Below, piece after piece: positions 28,508-37,722 of a DNA stretch of 64,000 nucleotides; the first letter of the stretch is position 1, and each line of letters opens with the position of its first letter. The notes below the pieces were generated by a model. That model saw only the letters and a list, made by a program, of their open reading frames with translations. It ran no database searches and was not told the DNA's origin. The position numbers were made by a program, and so were the translations under genes. Source of the stretch: Leptospira vanthielii serovar Holland str. Waz Holland = ATCC 700522 (lineage in GTDB: Bacteria; Spirochaetota; Leptospiria; Leptospirales; Leptospiraceae); assembly GCF_000332455.1 (NCBI RefSeq), contig NZ_AOGY02000072.1:161337-225336 (forward strand), written 5' to 3'.

Positions 28508-30388
28508 ATGGAAAGAGATGATGTATTAGAATACTTACTAGAAGCACGAGAAACACTGGATAATATCGAAAAGGATTTACTTCATTTCGAGAAATCAACG
28601 TTAGATGGTAGTCTTGTAGACAGGGACCTCCTCGATACCCTATTTAGGCATTTTCATACGATCAAAGGGAGTTCTGGTTTTTTTGGACTTACTGCCATTG
28701 TAAAAATGGCACATGCAGCAGAAAACCTTTTGGATTATCTACGAAAAAATCCAGAAGACCAAGATGAAGATACCCTTGAGTTATTAATCACTGCCCTTGA
28801 TTACTTAAATGAATTAGTAGAACATGAGGAATCCTCTCCATCGGGTGGGGATTTTTTTTCCGAAGAACAAATTCAATTTTTAACTAAATTAAACAACAAA
28901 AATGAGTCCATACGAGTTCTGCACTTGCAGAATCCCGAAAAATTACCCTCCGCACAAACAAACGACGAGTTTGGTTTGTTTGGTGATGATATAACGAATG
29001 AAAATCCTAAAGAAGAATTTGGTTTGTTTACGAATGCAAAAGAACCCACAGTAGTAAAAGAATTTGGTCTTTTTGTAGACGACTCCACTCCAAAACCAAA
29101 CAAAGAATTCGGTTTGTTTCAAAAACCTGATTTTGATTTAACAAAAGAAAAAAACCCAAAACCTGAAGAGAATCTAAAAAATGAAAAGAAAACCATCATA
29201 AAAAAAGACATACGTATTGATACAGATAAGTTAGATTCTTTACTCGATATCGTTGGTGAAATTGTCATTACAGAACCAATGGTAACAGACCATCAAGACA
29301 TCAGCAAACTTAAGTTAGAAAATTTTCAGAAAACCGCATTACAATTAAAAAAATTAATCAGAAACCTTCAAGAAATCACACTGAGCCTTCGTATGGTTCC
29401 CATTGCAGGAATTTTTTCTCGTATGGAACGCCTTGTGAGAGACACAGCAAAAAAAACAGGGAAACAAGTAAAACTCATCATCTCAGGAGAAGACACAGAA
29501 ATTGATAAATCAATCATCGAAGAAATGTATGATCCTCTTGTTCATATCATTCGAAATGCCATCGATCATGGTTTAGAAACTCCTGAAGAAAGAAAAGAAG
29601 CCGGGAAACAACCAGAAGGAACCATCCTACTAACAGCGACACAATCAGGTAAAGAGGTTTGGATTGAAGTGCGCGATGATGGTAAAGGACTTAGCCGAGA
29701 GAGAATCTTAAATAAAGTAATTTCTCTTGGCCTCATTGCTCATACCGATGCAGAAACTCTTGAGGACAAAGAGGTTTGGGAATTTTTATTCCATCCAGGA
29801 TTTTCTACAGCAAAAGAAGTAACCGATCTTTCGGGAAGAGGAGTTGGATTGGATGTAGTAAGAAAAAATGTCACAACTCTCAAAGGTTTTGTGGATGTAT
29901 TTTCTGTTTTTGGCCAAGGAACTACTTTTCTCATTCGTGTCCCCTTAACTCTAGCCATTATCGAAGGACTTGTGGTTCGAAAAGCAGATACTTATTTTAT
30001 TTTACCTTCTATCGATGTCAAAGAATCCATTTACATCTCGAAGGAACCAATCAACGAATTGTATAAAAACAATCATAGTATACAACACAGAACCAATCAA
30101 ATTTCTCTTGTTGATATCAATTTGTTATTTGGAAAAGATTCTGATTTAAACGATCAGAGGATTTTAAAAGAAAAATATGTCATCGTTACTGAATCACACG
30201 AAAAACAAATGGGAATTGTTTTTGATGAAATTGTTGGTAGTCAATCAATCGTGATCAAACCAATTTCACCTATTTTTAAAAATATCAACGGACTTGCTGG
30301 TTGCACCATCTTAGGGAATGGTCATGCAGGTTTAATTCTAGACGTAAGAAAATTGATCAGCCAACATCTCTCCTCGGTTACAATATGA
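28508..30388 (+). CDS. cheA: chemotaxis histidine kinase CheA with EFGLF repeats in the linker
   Basis: A 626-residue CheA. P1 (HPt, 1-105) carries the phospho-His at residue 50 in HFHTIKGSSGF. There is no folded CheY-binding P2 domain; instead the linker (about 150-210) has four EFGLF repeats at 154, 170, 185 and 200. P3 dimerisation is at about 235-310, the ATPase domain P4 about 315-490 with IIRNAIDHGLE and DDGKGLS, and the CheW-like P5 about 490-626. It lies 3 bp after cheW and overlaps cheB by ATGA. Confidence 0.94.
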   Translation: MERDDVLEYLLEARETLDNIEKDLLHFEKSTLDGSLVDRDLLDTLFRHFHTIKGSSGFFGLTAIVKMAHAAENLLDYLRKNPEDQDEDTLELLITALDYLNELVEHEESSPSGGDFFSEEQIQFLTKLNNKNESIRVLHLQNPEKLPSAQTNDEFGLFGDDITNENPKEEFGLFTNAKEPTVVKEFGLFVDDSTPKPNKEFGLFQKPDFDLTKEKNPKPEENLKNEKKTIIKKDIRIDTDKLDSLLDIVGEIVITEPMVTDHQDISKLKLENFQKTALQLKKLIRNLQEITLSLRMVPIAGIFSRMERLVRDTAKKTGKQVKLIISGEDTEIDKSIIEEMYDPLVHIIRNAIDHGLETPEERKEAGKQPEGTILLTATQSGKEVWIEVRDDGKGLSRERILNKVISLGLIAHTDAETLEDKEVWEFLFHPGFSTAKEVTDLSGRGVGLDVVRKNVTTLKGFVDVFSVFGQGTTFLIRVPLTLAIIEGLVVRKADTYFILPSIDVKESIYISKEPINELYKNNHSIQHRTNQISLVDINLLFGKDSDLNDQRILKEKYVIVTESHEKQMGIVFDEIVGSQSIVIKPISPIFKNINGLAGCTILGNGHAGLILDVRKLISQHLSSVTI

Positions 30389-31428
30389 AAAAACACACCG
30401 TAATTGTAGTCGATGACCAAAAAACTGTGAGAAGTATGATCAAACGTTGGATTGAATCCGATCCAAACTGGGAAGTGATTGGGGAAGCCGCGAATCCTTA
30501 TGAAGCAAGGGATTTGATTGTAGAGAAACAGCCAGAGGTAATGACCTTAGATGTTCACATGCCGGGTATGGACGGAATTGTTTTTTTAAAAAAACTCCTT
30601 CCTCAATATCCCATGCCAGTCATTATGTTTAGTTCTTCCACAACGGAAGGTGCCAATATAACTTTAGAGGCTTTAGAAGCTGGCGCCTTTGACTATGTGA
30701 CAAAACCCATCGGCACTCCTGAAAGTTTAGTCGAAGCAAAAGAAGATTTACTTTCTAAACTCAATGAAAGTTTGTATTACAATGTCACCAAACTAAGTTT
30801 TCCTTCAAAGTTGGAAACTCATTCACCTCAAAAAACAAATTCAAAAACAACGTTTAAACGAAAATTCATATTGATTGGATCATCAACGGGAGGAACAACC
30901 GCCTTACGAACGTTACTTAGCGAAGTAGATGAGACTTTTCCTCCAATACTAATCGCACAACATATGCCAGAAAACTTCACCACATTATTTGCACAAAGAC
31001 TCAATTCCGATCTCAAAATCCATGTAAAAGAAGCAAAAGATAAAGAAATCTTACAAACCGGACATGTTTACATTGCGCCAGGGAATTACCATTTAGGAAT
31101 TCAAAAAATTGGCAATGAATATTATACACAAATTTCACAATCTGAAAAGAAAAATGGACACAGACCCTCCGTGGATGTTTTGTTTGAATCAGCAACCGAA
31201 CAAGACATAGCTGGCGATAGTATAGGTATCATACTAACCGGCATGGGAAGTGATGGAGCTTTTGGTCTCTTAAAACTTAAAACCCAAGGTTGCCTAACGA
31301 TTGGTCAAAACAAGGAAACTTGCGTTGTATATGGAATGCCCAAAGTAGCTTATGAACTAGGCGCAGTCACCTACCAAGTTCCTTTAAATGGGATCGTAGA
31401 TAAAATTAAGGATATTGCATCATTATGA
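30385..31428 (+). CDS. cheB: chemotaxis methylesterase CheB
   Basis: A 347-residue protein with receiver and esterase/deamidase domains. The receiver (about 1-125) has VVDD and Asp56 in TLDVHMPGMDG. The esterase (about 160-345) has the nucleophile GSSTGGTTALR, His in AQHMPENFT and Asp in GMGSDGAFG. It removes methyl groups from receptor Glu residues. The start ATG at 30385 overlaps the cheA stop. No CheR or CheD gene lies in the operon. Confidence 0.94.
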   Translation: MKKHTVIVVDDQKTVRSMIKRWIESDPNWEVIGEAANPYEARDLIVEKQPEVMTLDVHMPGMDGIVFLKKLLPQYPMPVIMFSSSTTEGANITLEALEAGAFDYVTKPIGTPESLVEAKEDLLSKLNESLYYNVTKLSFPSKLETHSPQKTNSKTTFKRKFILIGSSTGGTTALRTLLSEVDETFPPILIAQHMPENFTTLFAQRLNSDLKIHVKEAKDKEILQTGHVYIAPGNYHLGIQKIGNEYYTQISQSEKKNGHRPSVDVLFESATEQDIAGDSIGIILTGMGSDGAFGLLKLKTQGCLTIGQNKETCVVYGMPKVAYELGAVTYQVPLNGIVDKIKDIASL

Positions 31429-32681
31429 TTCCGCACTGTTTAATACTCGAAAGTGACAGCACAAAACCAATAGCAGATCTACTTAAGGAAATAGGTTATA
31501 CATTTGAAAGAGTAAATCTTTTGGAAGAAATATCGCAATCACTAGAAAAAGGAAAATTTCATTTTTTAATCTTTCACGTAAATGATGTAGAACCAATTGT
31601 TTCCAGGGAAAAACTTTCCGAATTCTCGAAAAAATTTCCACAAACACTTATTATTCTAATTACAGACACATCAAATTGGAATATCACCGCTTCCCTACTA
31701 AAACAACATTCCGTTTACGATTATATCCAAACCCCGCTTTCTTCAAGCCATATCCAATTCACATTGGATCGATCGCTTCAATACTTATTAACAAAACTTA
31801 AATCCCAATTCATCCACGAAGCCGAAAACCATTTATACAAACGAATGGTGGAAATCTTCGACTGGAAAAAATCTCTTTTGCATAAAGAAAACGAGAATAT
31901 AGCCGCAGATATTATCCACCAAATGAACATCAACTTATTCCAAGGAAGTGGGATAGGAACACTAATGAGTGTTGTCAGTATATTAATTTCAAAAAGTAAA
32001 TTGGACCAAGAAGGAAAAAATTATTCTATACCCATACCTGTTATGGATCTATTAACAGAAAACTATGAGGCTGCAAAAAGTATGTTCGATAGTATGTCCA
32101 TTTCACAATCAGTGATAGATGACGAAAGGATTATCGAAAATATAGAATTTTCAACAAAATTACTTACCATCATAAATCAAGAAATGGAAACCTTGAGTGA
32201 AGCTCTGGCAATCAAATCTCAAAAAATCAACCTAAGCCAGATCCCGATATCCGCAGCCGGAAAAAAAATCCGTTTTGATGAAACAAAACTATCTTATGTA
32301 ATTCGTGAAATTTTCTTAAACGCAATTAAGTATTCAAAGGAAAAAGACGTAATTTATTTAATTTTCTTCCATAAAGAAAATTTCTTAGAATTAAAAGTCA
32401 TCAATCCTGCCTACCAAAATAGCGATGGATCAAGCGGTATCCCAGAAAAATTTGAATCTTTTGTATTCGAACCTTTTTTTAGAATTTCCTCCGTCGTTGA
32501 TGATAGTTATGCAAAATTCGAACAATTTAGATTTGGACTCGGGTTATCACTTGTTAAAAAGATTATGGACCAACACCAATCCAATGTTCAAATTTATAAT
32601 ATTGAAAATAATTTTAGAAATGAGAATACAAAAGATGTTTGTTTAACAATTCGGTTCCCATTATTGGACGAGGAGAAATAA
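31425..32681 (+). CDS. degenerate receiver fused to histidine-kinase-type ATPase
   Basis: A 418-residue protein overlapping cheB by ATGA. Residues 1-120 look like a receiver, but the usual phospho-Asp position reads FLIFHVNDVEP and the Lys position reads YIQTPLS, so it is probably not phosphorylated. A helical middle (about 125-270) may be a dimerisation region; DIIHQMNINLFQ is a possible but poor H-box. The C-terminal ATPase (about 275-418) has an N-box IFLNAIKYSKEKD and G-box FGLGLSLVKKIM. It may be a CheA regulator or an atypical kinase. Confidence 0.7.
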   Translation: MIPHCLILESDSTKPIADLLKEIGYTFERVNLLEEISQSLEKGKFHFLIFHVNDVEPIVSREKLSEFSKKFPQTLIILITDTSNWNITASLLKQHSVYDYIQTPLSSSHIQFTLDRSLQYLLTKLKSQFIHEAENHLYKRMVEIFDWKKSLLHKENENIAADIIHQMNINLFQGSGIGTLMSVVSILISKSKLDQEGKNYSIPIPVMDLLTENYEAAKSMFDSMSISQSVIDDERIIENIEFSTKLLTIINQEMETLSEALAIKSQKINLSQIPISAAGKKIRFDETKLSYVIREIFLNAIKYSKEKDVIYLIFFHKENFLELKVINPAYQNSDGSSGIPEKFESFVFEPFFRISSVVDDSYAKFEQFRFGLGLSLVKKIMDQHQSNVQIYNIENNFRNENTKDVCLTIRFPLLDEEK

Positions 32682-32682
32682 A

Positions 32683-33042
32683 ATGGCAAAAATACTTACA
32701 GTAGATGATGCACCTGCAGTTTTAAAAATACTAAACTTGGTATTAACAACAGAAGGTCATGAAGTGACATCGGCAACAAACGGAATGGAAGCACTCCAAA
32801 AACTGGAGACATCAAGTTTTGATATTGGTATCTTTGATGTGAATATGCCAGGGATGACAGGGATTGAGTTAACTGAAAAAACATTAAAATCAGAAAATGG
32901 CAAAGCTATGAAAATTGTAATGTTAACCACAGAATCTAGCGATGAAATGAAAAATAAAGGTAAGGCTGCTGGTGCGGTTGGCTGGCTCGTGAAACCATTT
33001 GCCAACGAGTCACTGATCAAATTAATTTCTCAACTAATATAA
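32683..33042 (+). CDS. cheY: CheY-like single-domain response regulator 1
   Basis: A 119-residue receiver with all catalytic residues: VDDA at the N-terminus, phospho-Asp52 in GIFDVNMPGMTG, the switch region MLTTES and the Lys in WLVKPFA. It starts 1 bp after the upstream kinase-like gene. As a stand-alone receiver in a che operon it is the likely target of CheA, acting on the motor or on another partner. Confidence 0.88.
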   Translation: MAKILTVDDAPAVLKILNLVLTTEGHEVTSATNGMEALQKLETSSFDIGIFDVNMPGMTGIELTEKTLKSENGKAMKIVMLTTESSDEMKNKGKAAGAVGWLVKPFANESLIKLISQLI

Positions 33043-33048
33043 GATAAT

Positions 33049-33429
33049 ATGGCTTCGATTCTTGTGGTAGATGATTCTTCTGCTGTTTTAAAAATTGTTA
33101 GGTTAGCTTTAAGTAGCCAGGGCCATACTGTGATCACTTGTAACACAGGTGATAAAGCACTAGAGATAATAAAATCGGATCCGTCCATTCGTTTGGGAAT
33201 TTTCGATTTTAATATGCCTGGAATTAGCGGGATCAACTTAATCCGAGAAACAAAAAAAATCATACAGAATCAAAAATTTAAACTACTGGTTCTTTCCGTT
33301 GAAGATAAACCCGAAATCATTTCTAATGCATTGTTCAATGGTGCAGACGCATGGATGATAAAACCATTTAACAACGAACAATTAATCAAACAGGTAACGG
33401 AGCTTTTCGAGGAAGATGTTTCCCTTTGA
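33049..33429 (+). CDS. CheY-like single-domain response regulator 2
   Basis: A 126-residue receiver similar to the one just upstream, likely an old tandem duplicate (both have VLKI in helix 1 and NMPG after the Asp). It has VDDS, phospho-Asp53 in GIFDFNMPGISG, and Lys in WMIKPFN; the switch position is Ser in VLSVED. It starts 6 bp after the first and its end overlaps the next gene by 14 bp. It could be a phosphate sink or a second output. Confidence 0.85.
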   Translation: MASILVVDDSSAVLKIVRLALSSQGHTVITCNTGDKALEIIKSDPSIRLGIFDFNMPGISGINLIRETKKIIQNQKFKLLVLSVEDKPEIISNALFNGADAWMIKPFNNEQLIKQVTELFEEDVSL

Positions 33430-35902
33430 AGTAAATGTGATTTATTCCATAACCGTCATTTCCGTAGTATTCAACACTACGATGGCATTCATTATTTACT
33501 CTCTTTCCAAACATTCTAAATCAGAAGTTAAACTTGGTTATACGGCCATTTTCCTAACGGTTCTCGTGTTCCGAAACTTTGCACTCTATTTGTTTGGTGA
33601 AGGTAGCCAGAAAATATTTTTTTTCTTTTCTGAAAGTTTCGCCATTTTTGGCTCTTATCTTTTGGTTGCGGCCGTATCCCCCATCATTACAAAAAGAATC
33701 AGCTTACCTTATTTATATGCTCTATGTATTTCAATATACGTTTTATTTGTATCTCTTCTCCTAACGGAAATTTCGTTTTTTTGGATGACTTTGCCTTCTT
33801 CCATTTTTAATGCGGGAGTTCTTTTTTTATTTGGAATCACGGTTTTTATGTTAAATACATACCCAAGTGCATTTCGTTTCTATTTTTTAGCTGTTTGTTT
33901 GATCATAGCCCTACAAAGGATTACCTTCCCCTATCTTTTTGGTTTGGAATGGTATAGGCCTCTGGGTTATATCATTAATACATTATTTATGTTTCTATTT
34001 GGAGTTGGGTGTATCCTCTTCAACTTCAACATACAAACCAAAAAGTTAAACCTATCACTCGAAGAACTAGAGTTATTACAAAAAACTATTAAAGATGTAA
34101 ATGTTCGTCTTCTGATTATGTATAATCAACTTCCAGCAATTATTTATAATATAGAATTTTTACCAGAACCAAGAACCTCCTACATTAGCCCCAAAATGGA
34201 AGAAATTACAGGATATGGATTGAATTTTTTCTATGAAAATCCCGATTTTTTTAAAGATATAGTCATCCCGGAAGACCAACATAAGATTTCAGAACTTTAT
34301 GCTGGCCATTCGCCAATCATACTTCGAATGATCCACGCAAATGGGTCTTTGATTTGGACTGAACATTATGTAAATGTATCGTTTGATATATTGGAAATTG
34401 AAAAAAGAATCGATGTGGTTGCCCTTGATATTACTAAATCTAAAAAAACTGAAATCTCTCTACTTCAGGAGAAAAACTTAAACTCTACTGTTTTTGACAA
34501 TGCAGCAAATTTAATTTTATTAACAGATGCAAATGGATTAATCGAGAGTATCAACTCAGCAGCCCAAACCATTTTAGGAATGAGAAAATCAGAAGTCATA
34601 GGGAAATACATCCAGAATGTCATTTTACTTCCAGAAGACAGAGGATACTTAAAAGATGTTTTGGATGATGTGAATGAAATTCAAAACATCGCGGAAAGTT
34701 TAATCTTACGTTGCGTTACAAATTCTAACCAAGTTCTTTTTTTAGAATGGCGACTTGGTATCATTCGTGATAATCGAAACGAACCGTTAAAAATTATATG
34801 GATTGGAATTGACCAAACTTCAAAACGTGCTGCGGAAATTGAACTCAAAGAGTTAAACAAATCTTTGGAAGAGAAAGTTAGAGCGAGGACCAAAGAACTC
34901 CAATCCAGTAACTTTGAACTTAACTCCGCACTCTATGCTTTAAGAGAAGCTCAACAAAAGTTAATTCAAAATGAAAAGATGGTCTCTCTGGGACAACTTG
35001 TATCAGGACTTGCCCATGAAATCAACAATCCTATTGGAATGATTAAGTCTTCTGTTGAAACATTAGTATCTGAATGGGAAGAAGAAAGTATCCATGATTC
35101 AAGTATACGGATTAGCGAATTAATCCAATCCATTCTAGATACAGATTCCGGTGGCCTTCGTATCTTAACTGGACTTTCTAACAGACAAGCACGTAAATCT
35201 CTTACCGAAAGCTTCAAACAACACTCGGTCCCATTTGAAGAAGAACTTGCCGAACTTTTTGTCGATTCAGGAATACGAAACCTTTCTAACCCGATGATTT
35301 CAAAAATCAAAAATGTAATTCGAAACAAACAAGACTTTCAAACATTAAGAAGACTACTACTCGTTAAACAATCTTCCGAACATATTTTATACTCAGTGAA
35401 AAGGCTTTCAAAGATCACCTATACACTAAAAAATTTTGCTGGTTTACAATCCAACTTAGAACTCACTGATTATTTATTAACCGACACAATTCATTCTGCA
35501 ATTTCCCTTTATAAAGACCATTTTTTAAGAGATATTAATTTGATATTGAATCTGGAGTATAGCGGAAATGTTCGGTGTATACAAGGTGATTTAGTCCAAC
35601 TCTGGGGCCAAATCATTTGGAATTCTATACAGGCTGTTGCATCCAAAGGTACAATACAAATTCGTAGTTTCAAAAAATCAGAAACTGTTTTTGTGGAAAT
35701 CGAAGACTCCGGTGTGGGGATACCTCAAGACAACCATTCAAAAATCTTTATGCCTTTTTTCTCAACGAAAACAACAGGCGATGGCTTAGGGCTTGGACTT
35801 TATCTTGTAAAAGAAATAGCAAACAGGCACAATGCAAACGTAGACTTTGAATCTACGCCAGGTAGAACCATTTTTAAGGTTAGTTTTCCATTAACTACTT
35901 AA
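33416..35902 (+). CDS. 7TM-PAS sensor histidine kinase with split HisKA region
   Basis: An 828-residue kinase. About seven membrane helices fill residues 1-205; two PAS regions follow at about 230-345 and 355-480, then a coiled coil. The H-box LVSGLAHEINNPIGMIKSS puts the phospho-His near residue 533. A region of about 110 residues (rich in Ser, Leu and Arg) separates it from the second HisKA-like helix, SVKRLSKITYTLKNFAGLQ. The ATPase domain (about 690-826) has an N-box WGQIIWNSIQAVAS, and GDGLGLGLYLVKEI. It overlaps the second receiver gene by 14 bp and is the last gene of the operon. Confidence 0.85.
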   Translation: MFPFEVNVIYSITVISVVFNTTMAFIIYSLSKHSKSEVKLGYTAIFLTVLVFRNFALYLFGEGSQKIFFFFSESFAIFGSYLLVAAVSPIITKRISLPYLYALCISIYVLFVSLLLTEISFFWMTLPSSIFNAGVLFLFGITVFMLNTYPSAFRFYFLAVCLIIALQRITFPYLFGLEWYRPLGYIINTLFMFLFGVGCILFNFNIQTKKLNLSLEELELLQKTIKDVNVRLLIMYNQLPAIIYNIEFLPEPRTSYISPKMEEITGYGLNFFYENPDFFKDIVIPEDQHKISELYAGHSPIILRMIHANGSLIWTEHYVNVSFDILEIEKRIDVVALDITKSKKTEISLLQEKNLNSTVFDNAANLILLTDANGLIESINSAAQTILGMRKSEVIGKYIQNVILLPEDRGYLKDVLDDVNEIQNIAESLILRCVTNSNQVLFLEWRLGIIRDNRNEPLKIIWIGIDQTSKRAAEIELKELNKSLEEKVRARTKELQSSNFELNSALYALREAQQKLIQNEKMVSLGQLVSGLAHEINNPIGMIKSSVETLVSEWEEESIHDSSIRISELIQSILDTDSGGLRILTGLSNRQARKSLTESFKQHSVPFEEELAELFVDSGIRNLSNPMISKIKNVIRNKQDFQTLRRLLLVKQSSEHILYSVKRLSKITYTLKNFAGLQSNLELTDYLLTDTIHSAISLYKDHFLRDINLILNLEYSGNVRCIQGDLVQLWGQIIWNSIQAVASKGTIQIRSFKKSETVFVEIEDSGVGIPQDNHSKIFMPFFSTKTTGDGLGLGLYLVKEIANRHNANVDFESTPGRTIFKVSFPLTT

Positions 35903-36920
35903 TGGTAATTTTCCCAGTGGTATTAGTTTTACCAATCAAATGAGCTTTTTCACCAAGAGTTTGTAGTTCACTCATCACCACATCCGCTTGAGATGGGTCT
36001 ACCACAAGAATGTAACCAATTCCCATGTTAAAAGTTCCAAACATATCATGACGATCCAATGAATGATCCTTTTCTAGTTTGGAAAAAACATAACTTTCTG
36101 GAAGATTACTTATTTCTGCACCAATACCTGCAGGTAACACCCGAGGAATATTTTCGTAAAATCCTCCTCCGGTGATATGAACCATTCCTTTGATAGAAAA
36201 CTTTTCAATTAATGATAAAATTGTTTTTACGTAAATTTTAGTGGGTTGGAAGACATGATTTTTCAAAAAATCCAAATCACTTGAGGAAGTTGGCAATTTT
36301 CCATCTTTTAATAAGATTCTTCGGATGAGCGAAAAACCGTTGCTATGTGGCCCAGAAGATCCAAGACCAATAATAGAATCACCAGGATTGATGGTAAGTC
36401 CATTAATCATCTTTTGTTTTTCAACAACACCAACCACAAAACCAGCTAAATCGTATTCATCATCTGGCATAACACCTGGATGTTCTGCAGTTTCTCCACC
36501 AACAAGTGCACAATCAGCTAATTTACAACCTCTTACAATTCCCGATACAATGGCTTCCATACGTGGTAAAAAAAGTTTACCACAAGCAATATAATCTTGA
36601 AAAAACAATGGTTTTCCACCATTGACAAGGATATCATTCACACACATGGCAACCAAATCAATTCCAACAGTATCATGAATGTCTAATAACCGTGCGATTT
36701 GAAGTTTCGTGCCAACACCATCAGTTCCAGACAAAAGAATTGGCTCGTTATATGATTTCAAAAAACTAACATCGTAACAGGCGGCAAAACCACCAAGCCC
36801 ACCCAAAACATTTTTGTTATGAGTCGATGCTACATTTGATTTGATTCTTTTTACAAACTCTTGTCCTTTTTCGGTATCAACACCTGCTTCTTTATATGTA
36901 ATTTTATTTGCATCAGACAT
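35895..36920 (-). CDS. purM: phosphoribosylformylglycinamidine cyclo-ligase PurM
   Basis: A 341-residue AIR synthetase, the fifth step of purine synthesis. Family strings include YKEAGVDTEKGQEFVKRIK at the start, GTDGVGTKL, GGETAEHPGVMPD and GLGSSGPHSNGFSL. The ATG at 36920 starts at the usual MSDAN-like N-terminus; a longer frame of 21 codons overlaps murI and is not needed. The stop overlaps that of the convergent kinase by 8 bp and the start overlaps murI by 8 bp. Confidence 0.95.
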   Translation of the reverse strand: MSDANKITYKEAGVDTEKGQEFVKRIKSNVASTHNKNVLGGLGGFAACYDVSFLKSYNEPILLSGTDGVGTKLQIARLLDIHDTVGIDLVAMCVNDILVNGGKPLFFQDYIACGKLFLPRMEAIVSGIVRGCKLADCALVGGETAEHPGVMPDDEYDLAGFVVGVVEKQKMINGLTINPGDSIIGLGSSGPHSNGFSLIRRILLKDGKLPTSSSDLDFLKNHVFQPTKIYVKTILSLIEKFSIKGMVHITGGGFYENIPRVLPAGIGAEISNLPESYVFSKLEKDHSLDRHDMFGTFNMGIGYILVVDPSQADVVMSELQTLGEKAHLIGKTNTTGKITIK

Positions 36921-37722
36921 GGAGTTTTCCTGTAGTAGTGTTGATAAGGGAAAGAGTATGGTTCGGTGTGATTGTTTTAGCAATCCTTCCTGCCAAATGT
37001 ACGTAATCAGAATCCGAAGTGTTCAAAAGAATATCTAATTGGTTTTTATTTTCTTGGAAGTCAGGTAAATTTAAAACTCGTTTTATATTTTGTGTAGTTC
37101 CCAAATTTCCGTCATATACTTTTACCTTAGGATAATTATAAAGAATTCTTTCTTTGAGAAAAACATAGTGAGTACAACCTAAAACAAAAACATCACAGTC
37201 TTTAACTACAGTTTTGATCTTGGATTCAAATAAATTCCAAGCATCTTCCCAAAGATCTTTATCAATGAGTTTGGCTAAACCTTCACAAGCAACAGGAAGG
37301 ATCTCTGTGCCAACAGGAAAACCAGAGACTAAGTTTTTAAATTTATCTTCCCTTAAGGTGAGCTCTGTGGCAAACACAGCAATTTTGACTCCAGGATTCT
37401 GATTTACCGCCGGTTTCAAGGCAGGTTCCATTCCAAAAATCGGAATCGAATGTTTTGCTCGAAGAAAATCGGCTGCAGCTGAAGTTGCCGTGTTACAGGC
37501 AAACAAAACGGCTTCACAATTTTTTTCTAATAAATACTCAAAGGCATTTTTCGAAAGTTCCAAAACTTCGGATTTAGATTTTTGACCATAAGGAGAATTT
37601 ACCAAATCGCCAAAGTAGATATAATCAATATTGGATGTTTCCTTCCAAAGTGTTCTAAGGACAGAAAGTCCTCCAAGACCCGAATCAAAAATCCCAATTT
37701 TATATCTTCCGCGAGAATTCAT
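36913..37722 (-). CDS. murI: glutamate racemase MurI
   Basis: A 269-residue cofactor-independent racemase making D-glutamate for peptidoglycan. The motifs are IGIFDSGLGGLSVLR at the N-terminus, the first catalytic Cys in LFACNTATSAAA near residue 75, and the second Cys in LGCTHYVFL near 183. Length is standard. It lies directly after the aminotransferase gene, with which it is probably co-transcribed. Confidence 0.94.
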   Translation of the reverse strand: MNSRGRYKIGIFDSGLGGLSVLRTLWKETSNIDYIYFGDLVNSPYGQKSKSEVLELSKNAFEYLLEKNCEAVLFACNTATSAAADFLRAKHSIPIFGMEPALKPAVNQNPGVKIAVFATELTLREDKFKNLVSGFPVGTEILPVACEGLAKLIDKDLWEDAWNLFESKIKTVVKDCDVFVLGCTHYVFLKERILYNYPKVKVYDGNLGTTQNIKRVLNLPDFQENKNQLDILLNTSDSDYVHLAGRIAKTITPNHTLSLINTTTGKLHV

